A DNA stretch of 64,000 bases from Candidatus Avimonas faecium. Lineage in GTDB: Bacteria; Bacillota; Clostridia; Oscillospirales; Acutalibacteraceae. Below, in pieces: positions 8,268 to 15,205 of this stretch. Below the pieces are notes generated by a model. That model had not been told where the DNA came from, ran no database searches, and saw nothing but the letters and a program-made list of their open reading frames with translations. The translations under genes and the position numbers were made by a program. How positions within the stretch are numbered: position 1 is the first letter of the stretch; each line of letters starts with the position of its first letter. Location: positions 1 to 64,000 of the forward strand of contig CAJFQI010000003.1 in assembly GCA_904419005.1 (NCBI GenBank). Direction: 5' to 3'.

Positions 8268-9899
8268 TTACGCCGCGGCCGGATCGTCGGTTTCCGGCCC
8301 GCCCCCGCTTTCGGGCGGCGGCGCGGTGGTGTCCTCCGGCTCCGCCGGTTCGCTCGGCTCCGGCTCGGAGGGCGGCTCCGTCGTGTCCTCCGGCGGCGGG
8401 CTGACCGTGGTGGTTGTGGTGCTCGTCGTCGGGGGAAGGGTGGTCGTGGTGGTCGTAGTCGTTGCGGAGGCCGGCGGCTGGATGGTCGTGGTGGTCGTTG
8501 GCGGCGGCACAATGATCGGGGAGGTCTGGGAAGCGGTCGCCGTGCTGGTCGTGGTGGTTGTGGTCGTGGTATAGGGGGTGGTGGTGCCGGTCGCCCCGCT
8601 GTTCGGGATTGTGTAATCGCCGGTATAGAAGGGGTGCAGCTCGAGATCCTGGTTGATATACCAGGCCTGCGGCATGATAACGTCCTCGTTTTTGACGATG
8701 GAATAGACGTTGACCTCGGCGCTTTCGCCCTCCCGCACCTTGCGGGCGACCACCACGCAGCGGCCGTCCTCAAATTTTGCGCCGCTGGGGGCGGTGCAGG
8801 TGGAGAGGATCAGCAGCTCGTCCTCGGCGGCCACGTCGACATCCCCGTAATCAAACAGGGAGCGGGCGCGGATGTTGGCCACAAAATCCAGGAAATCGGC
8901 GTCCCCCGCAAACGCGGTGCGCAGGTAATCAAAGTAGGGGCCATCCTCGGCCCGGGTGTTGAGCAGCATGACGGCGAACACCTTGTACTGGGAGCGCTCA
9001 TACAGCGTATCCAGGCTGATCACCGGCGCGGAGCGGGCGTAGCTGAGCCCGTAGGTGGTGTTCAAAAAATTGTTGAGCCTGGCGAACATATGCCCGCTGG
9101 CCATATTGTGGCCGTAGACAATCAGCGCCTTGTTCTCGGAATCCGGCGAGTCGATGTGGTTGCGCTGGTCAAAGAAGAGGGCGCCGTCCTTATGCTCGGC
9201 CTTTTGAAAGTTGTGGGTTAAGTAGTAGCTGTTGTCGCCGGAATACATGACGGGGTAGTCGATATCCAGCCAGCTCCCGTCGGCATCGGCGTAGGTCATC
9301 CAGCCCCGGATGTCGGAATTCTGGGCATACAGCGCCTTAAAGGCGTCCATAATCCCCTCCGGGTAATTGGAGGGGTCGTAATCGGCAGGGGGGGCGACCG
9401 GGTTGTCGGGGTCGTAATCCTGCCGCACCTTCTCATAGCTGATCTCGCCGATCGCCGGCTGGATCACCATGTCGTTGACGATATAGGAGGCGGAGACGAT
9501 GAGGGTGATCAGCGCCACCATGAACACGCATTTGCGGACGATTTCCAGCCCGGAATCCCCCCGGTGGGGGACAAAGCCGCCCAGGAAATAGAGCACGCGG
9601 TCCACAAAGCGGCGGGGGCCGGAGCGGGGATCGGGCGTTTCCGGGGCGGGGGCCTCCTCCGGCGCCGAAGCGTCCGGCCCGGGAGCCGCCGGCTCGGGCG
9701 CAGCCGGGCCCTCGGGAGAGGGAGCGCCGTCCGGGTCCTCTTGTCCCTGCGGGGAGGGCTGCGCCGCGCGGGCCGCCCGGGCGCGCAGGATTTCATCCAG
9801 CGTGATATCCGCTTCGTCCCGGGGCGGCGTGTCCGGGCGCCCTTCGGGGGCGGGGACGCCCTCCGGCGTCCTTTTTCCCTCTTGCGGAGAGTTTGCCAT
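8268..9899 (-). CDS. class B sortase with Thr-rich C-terminal tail
   Basis: A 543-residue membrane transpeptidase predicted to attach proteins to the cell wall or pili. It has an acidic, Pro/Ala-rich cytoplasmic N-terminus of about 110 residues, a membrane helix (about 121-143), and a sortase B domain (about 175-395). The catalytic His is in VYGHNMASG (about 264), Cys in LILSTC (about 368) and Arg in FEDGRCVVV (about 380). The last 110 residues are runs of Thr plus Pro/Glu, unusual for a sortase and lacking LPxTG. ATG 9899 follows AAGGAAGG; the track start (9929) is less likely. The membrane and sortase parts resemble those of the downstream fusion protein (EIVRKC, ALYAQNSDIRGW), so the two are paralogues. 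No obvious substrate is in the window. Confidence 0.9.
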   Translation of the reverse strand: MANSPQEGKRTPEGVPAPEGRPDTPPRDEADITLDEILRARAARAAQPSPQGQEDPDGAPSPEGPAAPEPAAPGPDASAPEEAPAPETPDPRSGPRRFVDRVLYFLGGFVPHRGDSGLEIVRKCVFMVALITLIVSASYIVNDMVIQPAIGEISYEKVRQDYDPDNPVAPPADYDPSNYPEGIMDAFKALYAQNSDIRGWMTYADADGSWLDIDYPVMYSGDNSYYLTHNFQKAEHKDGALFFDQRNHIDSPDSENKALIVYGHNMASGHMFARLNNFLNTTYGLSYARSAPVISLDTLYERSQYKVFAVMLLNTRAEDGPYFDYLRTAFAGDADFLDFVANIRARSLFDYGDVDVAAEDELLILSTCTAPSGAKFEDGRCVVVARKVREGESAEVNVYSIVKNEDVIMPQAWYINQDLELHPFYTGDYTIPNSGATGTTTPYTTTTTTTTSTATASQTSPIIVPPPTTTTTIQPPASATTTTTTTTLPPTTSTTTTTVSPPPEDTTEPPSEPEPSEPAEPEDTTAPPPESGGGPETDDPAAA

Positions 9900-9951
9900 G
9901 GGGATCCTTCCTTTCTGCCGCCGAGGCAAGCGGCGGGGCAGGCGATGGGGG

Positions 9952-11091
9952 TTATCGTGTGCGCCGGATCAGGGTGGCGGCGGCGTCGCGCAGGGCGTCA
10001 AGGAGCCGGTCCACCTCCTGCGGCGTGGTGGTATGCGTAAAGCTGACCCGCAGGGCGGAGTCGATCCGCGGGGCGGGCAGGCCGAGCGCGGTCAGCACCG
10101 GGCTCTTTTTGCCCTTGGAGCAGGCCGAGCCGCTTGAGACAAAGACGCCGCGCTCCGCCAGGAAGTGCAGGAGGGTTTCGCTGCGGATCCCCGGCGCCGA
10201 CAGGTTGAGGATGTACGGGACGGCGCCCTCCGGGGAATTGACGGTAAAGCCGTCCAGCCCGGCCAGGCCGTCGGTCAGCTGCTGATGCAGGCGGAGGTAA
10301 AGCGCCTCCTGCTCGTCAAACGGAGGCAGCGCCTCCGCCGCCGCGCCGAAGGCGGCGTGCAGGGGGACGGCCTCGGTGCCGGGGCGCAGCCCACGCTCCT
10401 GGCCGCCGCCGAAGACGCGGGGCAGCAGGCGCACCCCCTTGCGGATATATAAGGCGCCCGAGCCTTTCGGCCCGTGGATTTTGTGGGCGCTGACCGTCAT
10501 CAGGTCAAGATCCCACCGTGCCGCGCGCAAAGGCAGCTTACCGGCCGCCTGCACCGCGTCGCAGTGCAGCAGCGCGCCGGGGGCGGCCCTGCGGACGGCG
10601 GGCGCCATCTGCTCGACAGGGAAACGGGCGCCGGTTTCGTTGTTGACCATCATGATGCTGACCAGGACGGTGTCCGGCCGGCAGGCGGCGGCGATTTGCG
10701 CCGCGCTCAGCGTCCCGTCCGGGCCGGGAAGCAGGCGGGTAATCTCCCACCCCTGGCGCTCCAGCTCGCCGCAGGCGGCGGCGACTGAGGCGTGCTCCAC
10801 CGCTGTGGTGACGATGTGGCGGCCGGCCCGCTTTTTGGCCTCCGCCGCCCCGAACAGGGCGAGGTTGTTGGCCTCCGTCCCGCCGGAGGTAAAGACGATT
10901 TCTTCCGGCCGGCAGCCGATCAGGCGGGCCACCTTCTGCCGGGCGGCGTCCAGCTCCCGCTCCGCCGCCGCGCCCAGCGAGTGGAGGGACGACGGGTTGC
11001 CGAAGCAGGAGGTCATCATTTCCAGCGCCTTCTCCGCGGCCTGCGGGCAGACCCGGGTGGTGGCGCTGTTGTCCAGATAAGCGATGTCCAA
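9952..11091 (-). CDS. cysteine desulfurase (NifS/IscS-like)
   Basis: A 379-residue PLP enzyme that converts cysteine to alanine and passes sulfur on as a persulfide. It shows the family N-terminus YLDNSATT, the PLP-binding lysine in SAHKIHGPKG, GGGQERGLRPGT, and the catalytic cysteine loop SSGSACSKGKKS. It heads the operon that ends with the fusion protein and contains thiI, so it is probably the dedicated sulfur donor for tRNA thiolation (the NifZ-ThiI arrangement of Bacillus). A general Fe-S cluster role is also possible. Confidence 0.93.
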   Translation of the reverse strand: MDIAYLDNSATTRVCPQAAEKALEMMTSCFGNPSSLHSLGAAAERELDAARQKVARLIGCRPEEIVFTSGGTEANNLALFGAAEAKKRAGRHIVTTAVEHASVAAACGELERQGWEITRLLPGPDGTLSAAQIAAACRPDTVLVSIMMVNNETGARFPVEQMAPAVRRAAPGALLHCDAVQAAGKLPLRAARWDLDLMTVSAHKIHGPKGSGALYIRKGVRLLPRVFGGGQERGLRPGTEAVPLHAAFGAAAEALPPFDEQEALYLRLHQQLTDGLAGLDGFTVNSPEGAVPYILNLSAPGIRSETLLHFLAERGVFVSSGSACSKGKKSPVLTALGLPAPRIDSALRVSFTHTTTPQEVDRLLDALRDAAATLIRRTR

Positions 11092-11200
11092 GCCGGTCCC
11101 TCCTGCAAATGTGCTGTGCCTTAGTATACGCCGCTGCCTGGCGGAACAACGGGCGGCGCGGCCTTGGGGATGCCGGCGGCTGTGTATACGTTGACACTTT

Positions 11201-11229
11201 ATTATATACTATATTTTTTCCCCTGACAA
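11201..11229 (-). promoter_or_regulatory. sigma-A-type promoter of the desulfurase-sortase-thiI-fusion operon
   Basis: Read on the minus strand: TTGTCA, 17-nt spacer, TATAAT. It gives a leader of about 100 nt before the desulfurase ATG. The -35 box overlaps the first unit of the 27-bp repeat array, so a protein bound to the array could control it. Confidence 0.7.
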
Positions 11230-11325
11230 CCGCCTTTTTGAAGGGGGTTGTCTCAACCGCCTTTTTGAAGGGGGTTGTCTCAACCGCCTTTTTGAAGGGG
11301 GTTGTCTCAACCGCCTTTTTGAAGG
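11227..11325. repeat. 27-bp tandem palindromic repeat, 3.7 copies
   Basis: Three identical 27-bp units (CAACCGCCTTTTTGAAGGGG followed by GTTGTCT) at 11227, 11254 and 11281, then an 18-bp partial copy. Within each unit CAACCGCCTT and AAGGGGGTTG form a 10-bp stem with one mismatch and a 4-nt loop. The array lies directly upstream of the operon promoter. In one minus frame it reads as a 9-residue repeat (TTPFKKAVE), which I take as a by-product because 27 is divisible by 3. Confidence 0.92.
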
Positions 11326-11418
11326 TACGCCGCAAGCGCAAAATGCCGCGGCCTTTTTGCCTGGCCTTTTGCCTTCCTCCCCGCCGCCGGCGGCCGGCCC
11401 CGCGATAGTTGACAAAGC

Positions 11419-11504
11419 TGTAATCAATTGGGGCGGAAGGTTTCAGAAGTGTAATCCTATTGTAACCAAAATGGGTGGTTTTCTCGGCCCCGGCAGGATA
11501 CAAT
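11419..11504 (+). promoter_or_regulatory. possible regulated promoter with TGTAATC repeats
   Basis: TGTAATC occurs at 11419 and 11450, and TGTAACC at 11461. The last two are 11 bp apart and the first two 31 bp, roughly one and three helical turns. A -10-like TACAAT is at 11499 with no good -35 box, as in activator-dependent promoters of OmpR-type regulators. It would serve the plus-strand gene at 11574. Weak, inferred. Confidence 0.3.
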
Positions 11505-11573
11505 GAAGACAGTAAGACGTTAGCCTGCCAAAAGGGCCGGCTCTACCAAGACACGGAAAAGGAGTGACCGTCA

Positions 11574-12020
11574 ATGAAGCAGGCGACCAAGCAGAAAAAA
11601 TGGCTTTCCATTGGGCTGCCGGCTATGATCCTTCTCGGGATGATGAGCCTGACGGTCGCCGCCTCTGCCGAGGAGAACGGGTACTGGACCACCCGTGTGG
11701 ACGGGCAGGGCAATACCGTGCAGGTTTTTGTCTATACCGAACCGGTGGAATGGGAGGTCGTGGACGACCCCTCGCTGGGCCGGTGCGGGATGGACAGCGC
11801 CCCGCCCTCGGCGGAACCGGAGACGGTGGCGGCGGTGGAGACGGCGGAGCCCCGTCTGGCGGCCCCGGCGGAGGAGGCTGGCGCGGTCCCTGCCGCCGGT
11901 ATAGCCCAGGCGGGCAGCGAGGCGGGGGCGCCCTCTCCGGAGCAGCCGCTTTACCTGATCGCGGCGGTGGGCCTGGTCGTCCTCGCCGGGCTGGGATATG
12001 CGCTGTACAAAGCGGTATAG
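11574..12020 (+). CDS. hypothetical secreted or membrane-anchored protein
   Basis: A 148-residue protein of unknown family. It has a lysine-rich N-terminus plus hydrophobic stretch and an ASA-like signal peptidase site (about residues 1-32), then a short polar domain with GYWTTRVDGQGNTVQVFVYT. An Ala/Pro/Glu-rich low-complexity linker (about 75-118) follows, then a C-terminal membrane helix (LYLIAAVGLVVLAGLGYALY) with a short basic tail. The ribosome binding site AAAAGGAGTG supports ATG 11574. Topology suggests a small domain displayed outside and anchored at its C-terminus. It is followed after 45 bp by another tiny membrane protein. Confidence 0.72.
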   Translation: MKQATKQKKWLSIGLPAMILLGMMSLTVAASAEENGYWTTRVDGQGNTVQVFVYTEPVEWEVVDDPSLGRCGMDSAPPSAEPETVAAVETAEPRLAAPAEEAGAVPAAGIAQAGSEAGAPSPEQPLYLIAAVGLVVLAGLGYALYKAV

Positions 12021-12065
12021 CCCGGCCGGTGCGGACAGCCGAACCACAAGAAAGGACCGGAAACG

Positions 12066-12206
12066 ATGAAAGCTTGTTTTAAAGGAATGATGAAAATCGG
12101 CGGGGTCCTCCTGCTCTGCGCGGCAGCCCTTATGGGGACGCGCTGCCTGCTTGAGCGCTGCCTATTGGGCGGCAACGGGCCGATGAGCGAGGACTTTGAG
12201 GAATAA
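12066..12206 (+). CDS. small membrane protein (46 aa)
   Basis: A 46-residue ORF below the track cutoff. It starts at ATG 12066 after AGAAAGGA (9-nt spacing) and stops at TAA 12204. It has a basic N-terminus, one hydrophobic helix (IGGVLLLCAAALMG), three cysteines and an acidic tail (MSEDFEE). It sits 45 bp behind the secreted protein and just before a strong terminator, so the two probably form a unit. Function unknown; existence is moderately supported. Confidence 0.45.
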   Translation: MKACFKGMMKIGGVLLLCAAALMGTRCLLERCLLGGNGPMSEDFEE

Positions 12207-12310
12207 GCCCGGAGACGCCCGGCACGCCGGCTGTTTTCTGTATGGCAATGCCTTCTCTCTTATTTCTTCTTCTTTTTTGCATAGGCAGCCTTTCCGCTGC
12301 CCTCCTCCCT

Positions 12311-12362
12311 GCGAAAGGGAAAACGCACGGCGGCCCGCCGTGCGTTTTCCCTTTCGCTTTTT
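12311..12362 (+). terminator. strong intrinsic terminator
   Basis: Perfect 22-bp stem (GCGAAAGGGAAAACGCACGG and continuation) with a 3-nt loop followed by TTTTT. It ends the 11574-12206 transcript. Confidence 0.88.
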
Positions 12363-12625
12363 CCGATGCCATCCTCGGCGCGCCGGCATTCCGGATTCCG
12401 GCCTTCCCCGCAAGAGGCGGGGCTGCTTTCGGCCGGCGGGGTATTCCGCGGGGATGCCGGGAAGCGTTTGGGGGCATGGCGCTTCATCCCTTGGTTTCGC
12501 CGCCGGTCAGAACCGAGGGGGCTTTGGCCGCCTTGGTGGGTTTCCCCGTGCGGCGGCCGCGGAGCCGATGGAGGCGGCTCCCTTTCCCTTTTTCGCTTTT
12601 TCCCGTTCCTTTCCCCCTCTTTCCC
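12363..12625. other. gene-free stretch
   Basis: GC-rich sequence between the terminator and the DUF1015 promoter. ORF-track entries here have no family features and no credible ribosome binding sites. Nothing recognised. Confidence 0.5.
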
Positions 12626-12654
12626 TTGACGGCGGGCGGCGGCGCCGGTAAAAT
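12626..12654 (+). promoter_or_regulatory. sigma-A-type promoter for the DUF1015 gene
   Basis: TTGACG, 17-nt GC-rich spacer, TAAAAT. The leader to ATG 12826 would be about 165 nt. Confidence 0.5.
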
Positions 12655-12825
12655 AGGAGAGAGTTATTGCCCGATCTCCCAGCCCGCATCCCTCTATACG
12701 GCGGCCCGGCCGCGGCGGAGGGAGTGCGCGGGCGGCAGGCGGACAGACGGAAATCCCCGGCCGCTTTCCGGCGGCGGCGGCACGGGGGATCGGATGGATG
12801 GGCCGTCGGGGAAAAGGAGTTTGCC

Positions 12826-14136
12826 ATGGCTGAAATCCGACCCTTCCGCGCGCTGCGCTTTACGCCGGCGGCGGGCAGCATACAGGAGCTGGTCTGCCCC
12901 CCCTACGACATCATCAGCGAGGCCCAGCGGCAGGCGTACATCGCCCGCAACCCGCACAACATCATCCGGCTGGAGCTGCCCCGCGACGGCGCCGACCCCT
13001 ACCAGGAGGCGGGGGACACCCTGCGCCGTTGGATTGCCGAGGGGATCCTGCGTCAGGACGACCGGCCCGCGCTGTATGTGTACGAGATCGAATTTTCGGT
13101 GGACGGCCCCAGCGATTTGAGCGGGATGGCCGGCGGCCGCCGCAGCGTGATGGGCCTGGTGGGCCTGGTCAAGCTGGAGGAATTCGAAAAGGGGATCATC
13201 CTCCCGCACGAGGAGACCCTGTCCAAGGCCAAGGCCGACCGCTTTAATCTGATGAAGGCGACCAACTGCAATTTCAGCGATATCTACGCGCTGTATATGG
13301 ATGACGGCGGGGAAGAAGAGGCGCTGGATATCCTGGCGCTGGTTTCCCGGGAGCAGCCGGTGACCGAGCTGACCGACGAGGATGGGCTCGTCCACCGGCT
13401 CTGGGCCCTGACCGACGAGGGCGTGATCGCCAAAATCCAGGCCCATCTGGCGGATACCAAGCTGTATATCGCGGACGGGCATCACCGGTATGAGACCGCC
13501 TTGAACTACCGCAACTACCTGCGGGGGCAGGGAGTGCCGGAAGGGACGGCGGCGGATTACGTCATGATGATGATGGTCGAGATGAGCCATCCGGGCCTGG
13601 TGGTGTTCCCCACCCACCGTCTGGTGCGCGGCCTGGCGGCCTTTGACGCCGAGGCGGTGCTGACGGCCTGTGAGCCGTATTTCGACCTGGTGCGCGGCCT
13701 GGCCGTACCGCACCTTGACGAGGCCCTTGAGCACGCCTACCGGGAGGGCCGGCACGCGTTCGGCCTGTATACCGGGGGCGAAACCTTCACCCTGCTGACC
13801 CTGCGCGACCCGGCGGTAATGGACGGGCTGCTGCCGGGGCTGTCCCCGGCTTCCCGGGCGCTCGATGTGACTATCCTGCACACCCTGGTGCTCGAGCGGC
13901 TGATGGGGATTGACAAGGAGAACATGGCCAACCAGACCAATCTGTCCTATACCCGCGACCTGAAGGAAGCGCTGGACGGGGTGCGGCAGGGGCAGTTCCA
14001 GTGCGCGTTCCTGTTAAACCCCACTCGTGTTTCCGAGATCCGGGACGTAGCCTCGGCAGGGGAGAAGATGCCGCAGAAATCCACCTATTTCTATCCCAAG
14101 CTGATTACCGGCCTGACCATGAACAAGCTGGATTAA
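12826..14136 (+). CDS. DUF1015 family protein
   Basis: A 436-residue protein of the DUF1015 family. Matching landmarks are the N-terminal FRALRFTPAAG and PPYDIIS, the central ILPHEETLSKAKADRFNLM, and YIADGHHRYETAL. ATG 12826 has AAAAGGAG 8 nt upstream; the longer track ORF has no comparable site. The family is widespread in Clostridia and its biochemical role is not settled to my knowledge; HEET and DGHHR look like a catalytic or metal/nucleotide site. It appears to be a single-gene unit with its own promoter and terminator. Confidence 0.9.
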   Translation: MAEIRPFRALRFTPAAGSIQELVCPPYDIISEAQRQAYIARNPHNIIRLELPRDGADPYQEAGDTLRRWIAEGILRQDDRPALYVYEIEFSVDGPSDLSGMAGGRRSVMGLVGLVKLEEFEKGIILPHEETLSKAKADRFNLMKATNCNFSDIYALYMDDGGEEEALDILALVSREQPVTELTDEDGLVHRLWALTDEGVIAKIQAHLADTKLYIADGHHRYETALNYRNYLRGQGVPEGTAADYVMMMMVEMSHPGLVVFPTHRLVRGLAAFDAEAVLTACEPYFDLVRGLAVPHLDEALEHAYREGRHAFGLYTGGETFTLLTLRDPAVMDGLLPGLSPASRALDVTILHTLVLERLMGIDKENMANQTNLSYTRDLKEALDGVRQGQFQCAFLLNPTRVSEIRDVASAGEKMPQKSTYFYPKLITGLTMNKLD

Positions 14137-14194
14137 CGGGGCCGCTCCCCAGGATGGACGGGCTCCGGAACCGGGGCCTTCTCCTATGCGAAGG

Positions 14195-14234
14195 AAGGGG
14201 TGCTGCAAAACGATCGCTTTGCAGCGCCCCTTTT
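14195..14234 (+). terminator. intrinsic terminator after DUF1015 gene
   Basis: 15-bp stem AAGGGGTGCTGCAAA / TTTGCAGCGCCCCTT with one G-T pair, ending in TTTT. Confidence 0.75.
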
Positions 14235-14288
14235 GGCTTTATTCCTCGCGATAGGGCCGGCCGCTGATCCCGGCCGCCCCGAGACGGC

Positions 14289-14879
14289 TCACCAGCGCGT
14301 TTTAGGCTTTGCCGGCTGCTTTCTCCTTTTGGCCAGCGCTGCCTTCAGCACAAAAAAGCAAAGCAGCGCGCCGCAGACATTCAAAAGGATATCCAACATT
14401 TCTACGGTTCTAAACGAATAGCCGATTACTACATTCCCTACGAATTGGAGGAATTCAATCCCGCAGGAAACGCCCAGAGACAACGCCAAAAATTTTCCCC
14501 AACGATAGCTTGGCTTCTTTAATAATAGAAAGACCGCCATTGGCATGAATAAGCAGAAATTTCCTCCGATTAAGCCGACGAAGTGGCGAGGGGAGTCGAT
14601 GCCGCGCATGGAATCGAAGGGGTTCCATAGGATTTCCCGGGATACCCATTCCATTTTTGCAGTCCAATCGTCCGGATAGGGCTGCAGCACAATCGGTATG
14701 GTTAAAAAGAAAAGAAAGCTGGCATACAAAAAAACAAAGAGATAAAAAATCGTATCCCGCAGGCTTTTTTTACCTATAAAGGGCAGCGCTGCCGCAAAAG
14801 CCAGCACGCCGATCCATAAAGAATCTATGATAGAAATGTGCAGCGTTGCACCAATGAAGGAGTCAAATAAAATGTACAT
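14289..14879 (-). CDS. VanZ-like family membrane protein
   Basis: A 196-residue protein with about five membrane helices. The VanZ-type signature is visible: GNFCLFMPMAVFLLL (helix with N and P), then GIEFLQF, then RTVEMLDILLNVCGALL. VanZ confers low-level teicoplanin resistance; related proteins occur without resistance clusters and their role is usually unknown. The gene stands alone between convergent and divergent neighbours. Its base composition is clearly more A+T-rich than the surrounding genes, consistent with recent acquisition. Confidence 0.8.
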   Translation of the reverse strand: MYILFDSFIGATLHISIIDSLWIGVLAFAAALPFIGKKSLRDTIFYLFVFLYASFLFFLTIPIVLQPYPDDWTAKMEWVSREILWNPFDSMRGIDSPRHFVGLIGGNFCLFMPMAVFLLLKKPSYRWGKFLALSLGVSCGIEFLQFVGNVVIGYSFRTVEMLDILLNVCGALLCFFVLKAALAKRRKQPAKPKTRW

Positions 14880-15205
14880 GGAGTCACCGTCCGCTTTCCG
14901 CCCCGCATACCTGGCATGTCATTGTTCATTCCTCCTCCGGCACACTGTCGGCATTGTCTTGGCTTTCCTCCACCCTATCGTAACACGGCGCGGCAGCGGC
15001 GGCAAGCCTTTTCCGCGTTTAGCGGGACGGTGTGCTTGGCAACGTTTGACAACACCCCCTGGTTTCGGCTATAATAAATAAATACTTATCCAATGGGGCG
15101 GCCAATTCTACGGCAAAAGCGACGAGAACCGCCCCCAAAGCCACGAAACCGACTGCGGGCAGGCCGCACGGTGCGTACCCCCGCAAAGAAAAGGAGGATT
15201 TGCCT
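14880..15205. other. intergenic region upstream of the citrate-synthase-like gene
   Basis: Holds the plus-strand promoter at 15046 and a leader of about 125 nt. No gene or recognised riboswitch seen. Confidence 0.5.
15046..15075 (+). promoter_or_regulatory. sigma-A-type promoter
   Basis: TTGACA, 18-nt spacer, TATAAT, about 130 nt before ATG 15206. Confidence 0.75.

Noticed and set aside
8268-8640. LPxTG-type sorting signal in the sortase Thr-rich tail
   Set aside because: No LPxTG, NPQTN-like motif or C-terminal hydrophobic helix with basic tail is present.
11227-11325. CRISPR array
   Set aside because: The repeats are directly adjacent with no unique spacers and no cas genes nearby.
10538-11503. 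321-residue minus ORF containing TTPFKKAVE repeats
   Set aside because: Most of it overlaps the cysteine desulfurase in another frame, and the repeats come from the 27-bp DNA array being a multiple of 3. No start signal or protein-like composition.
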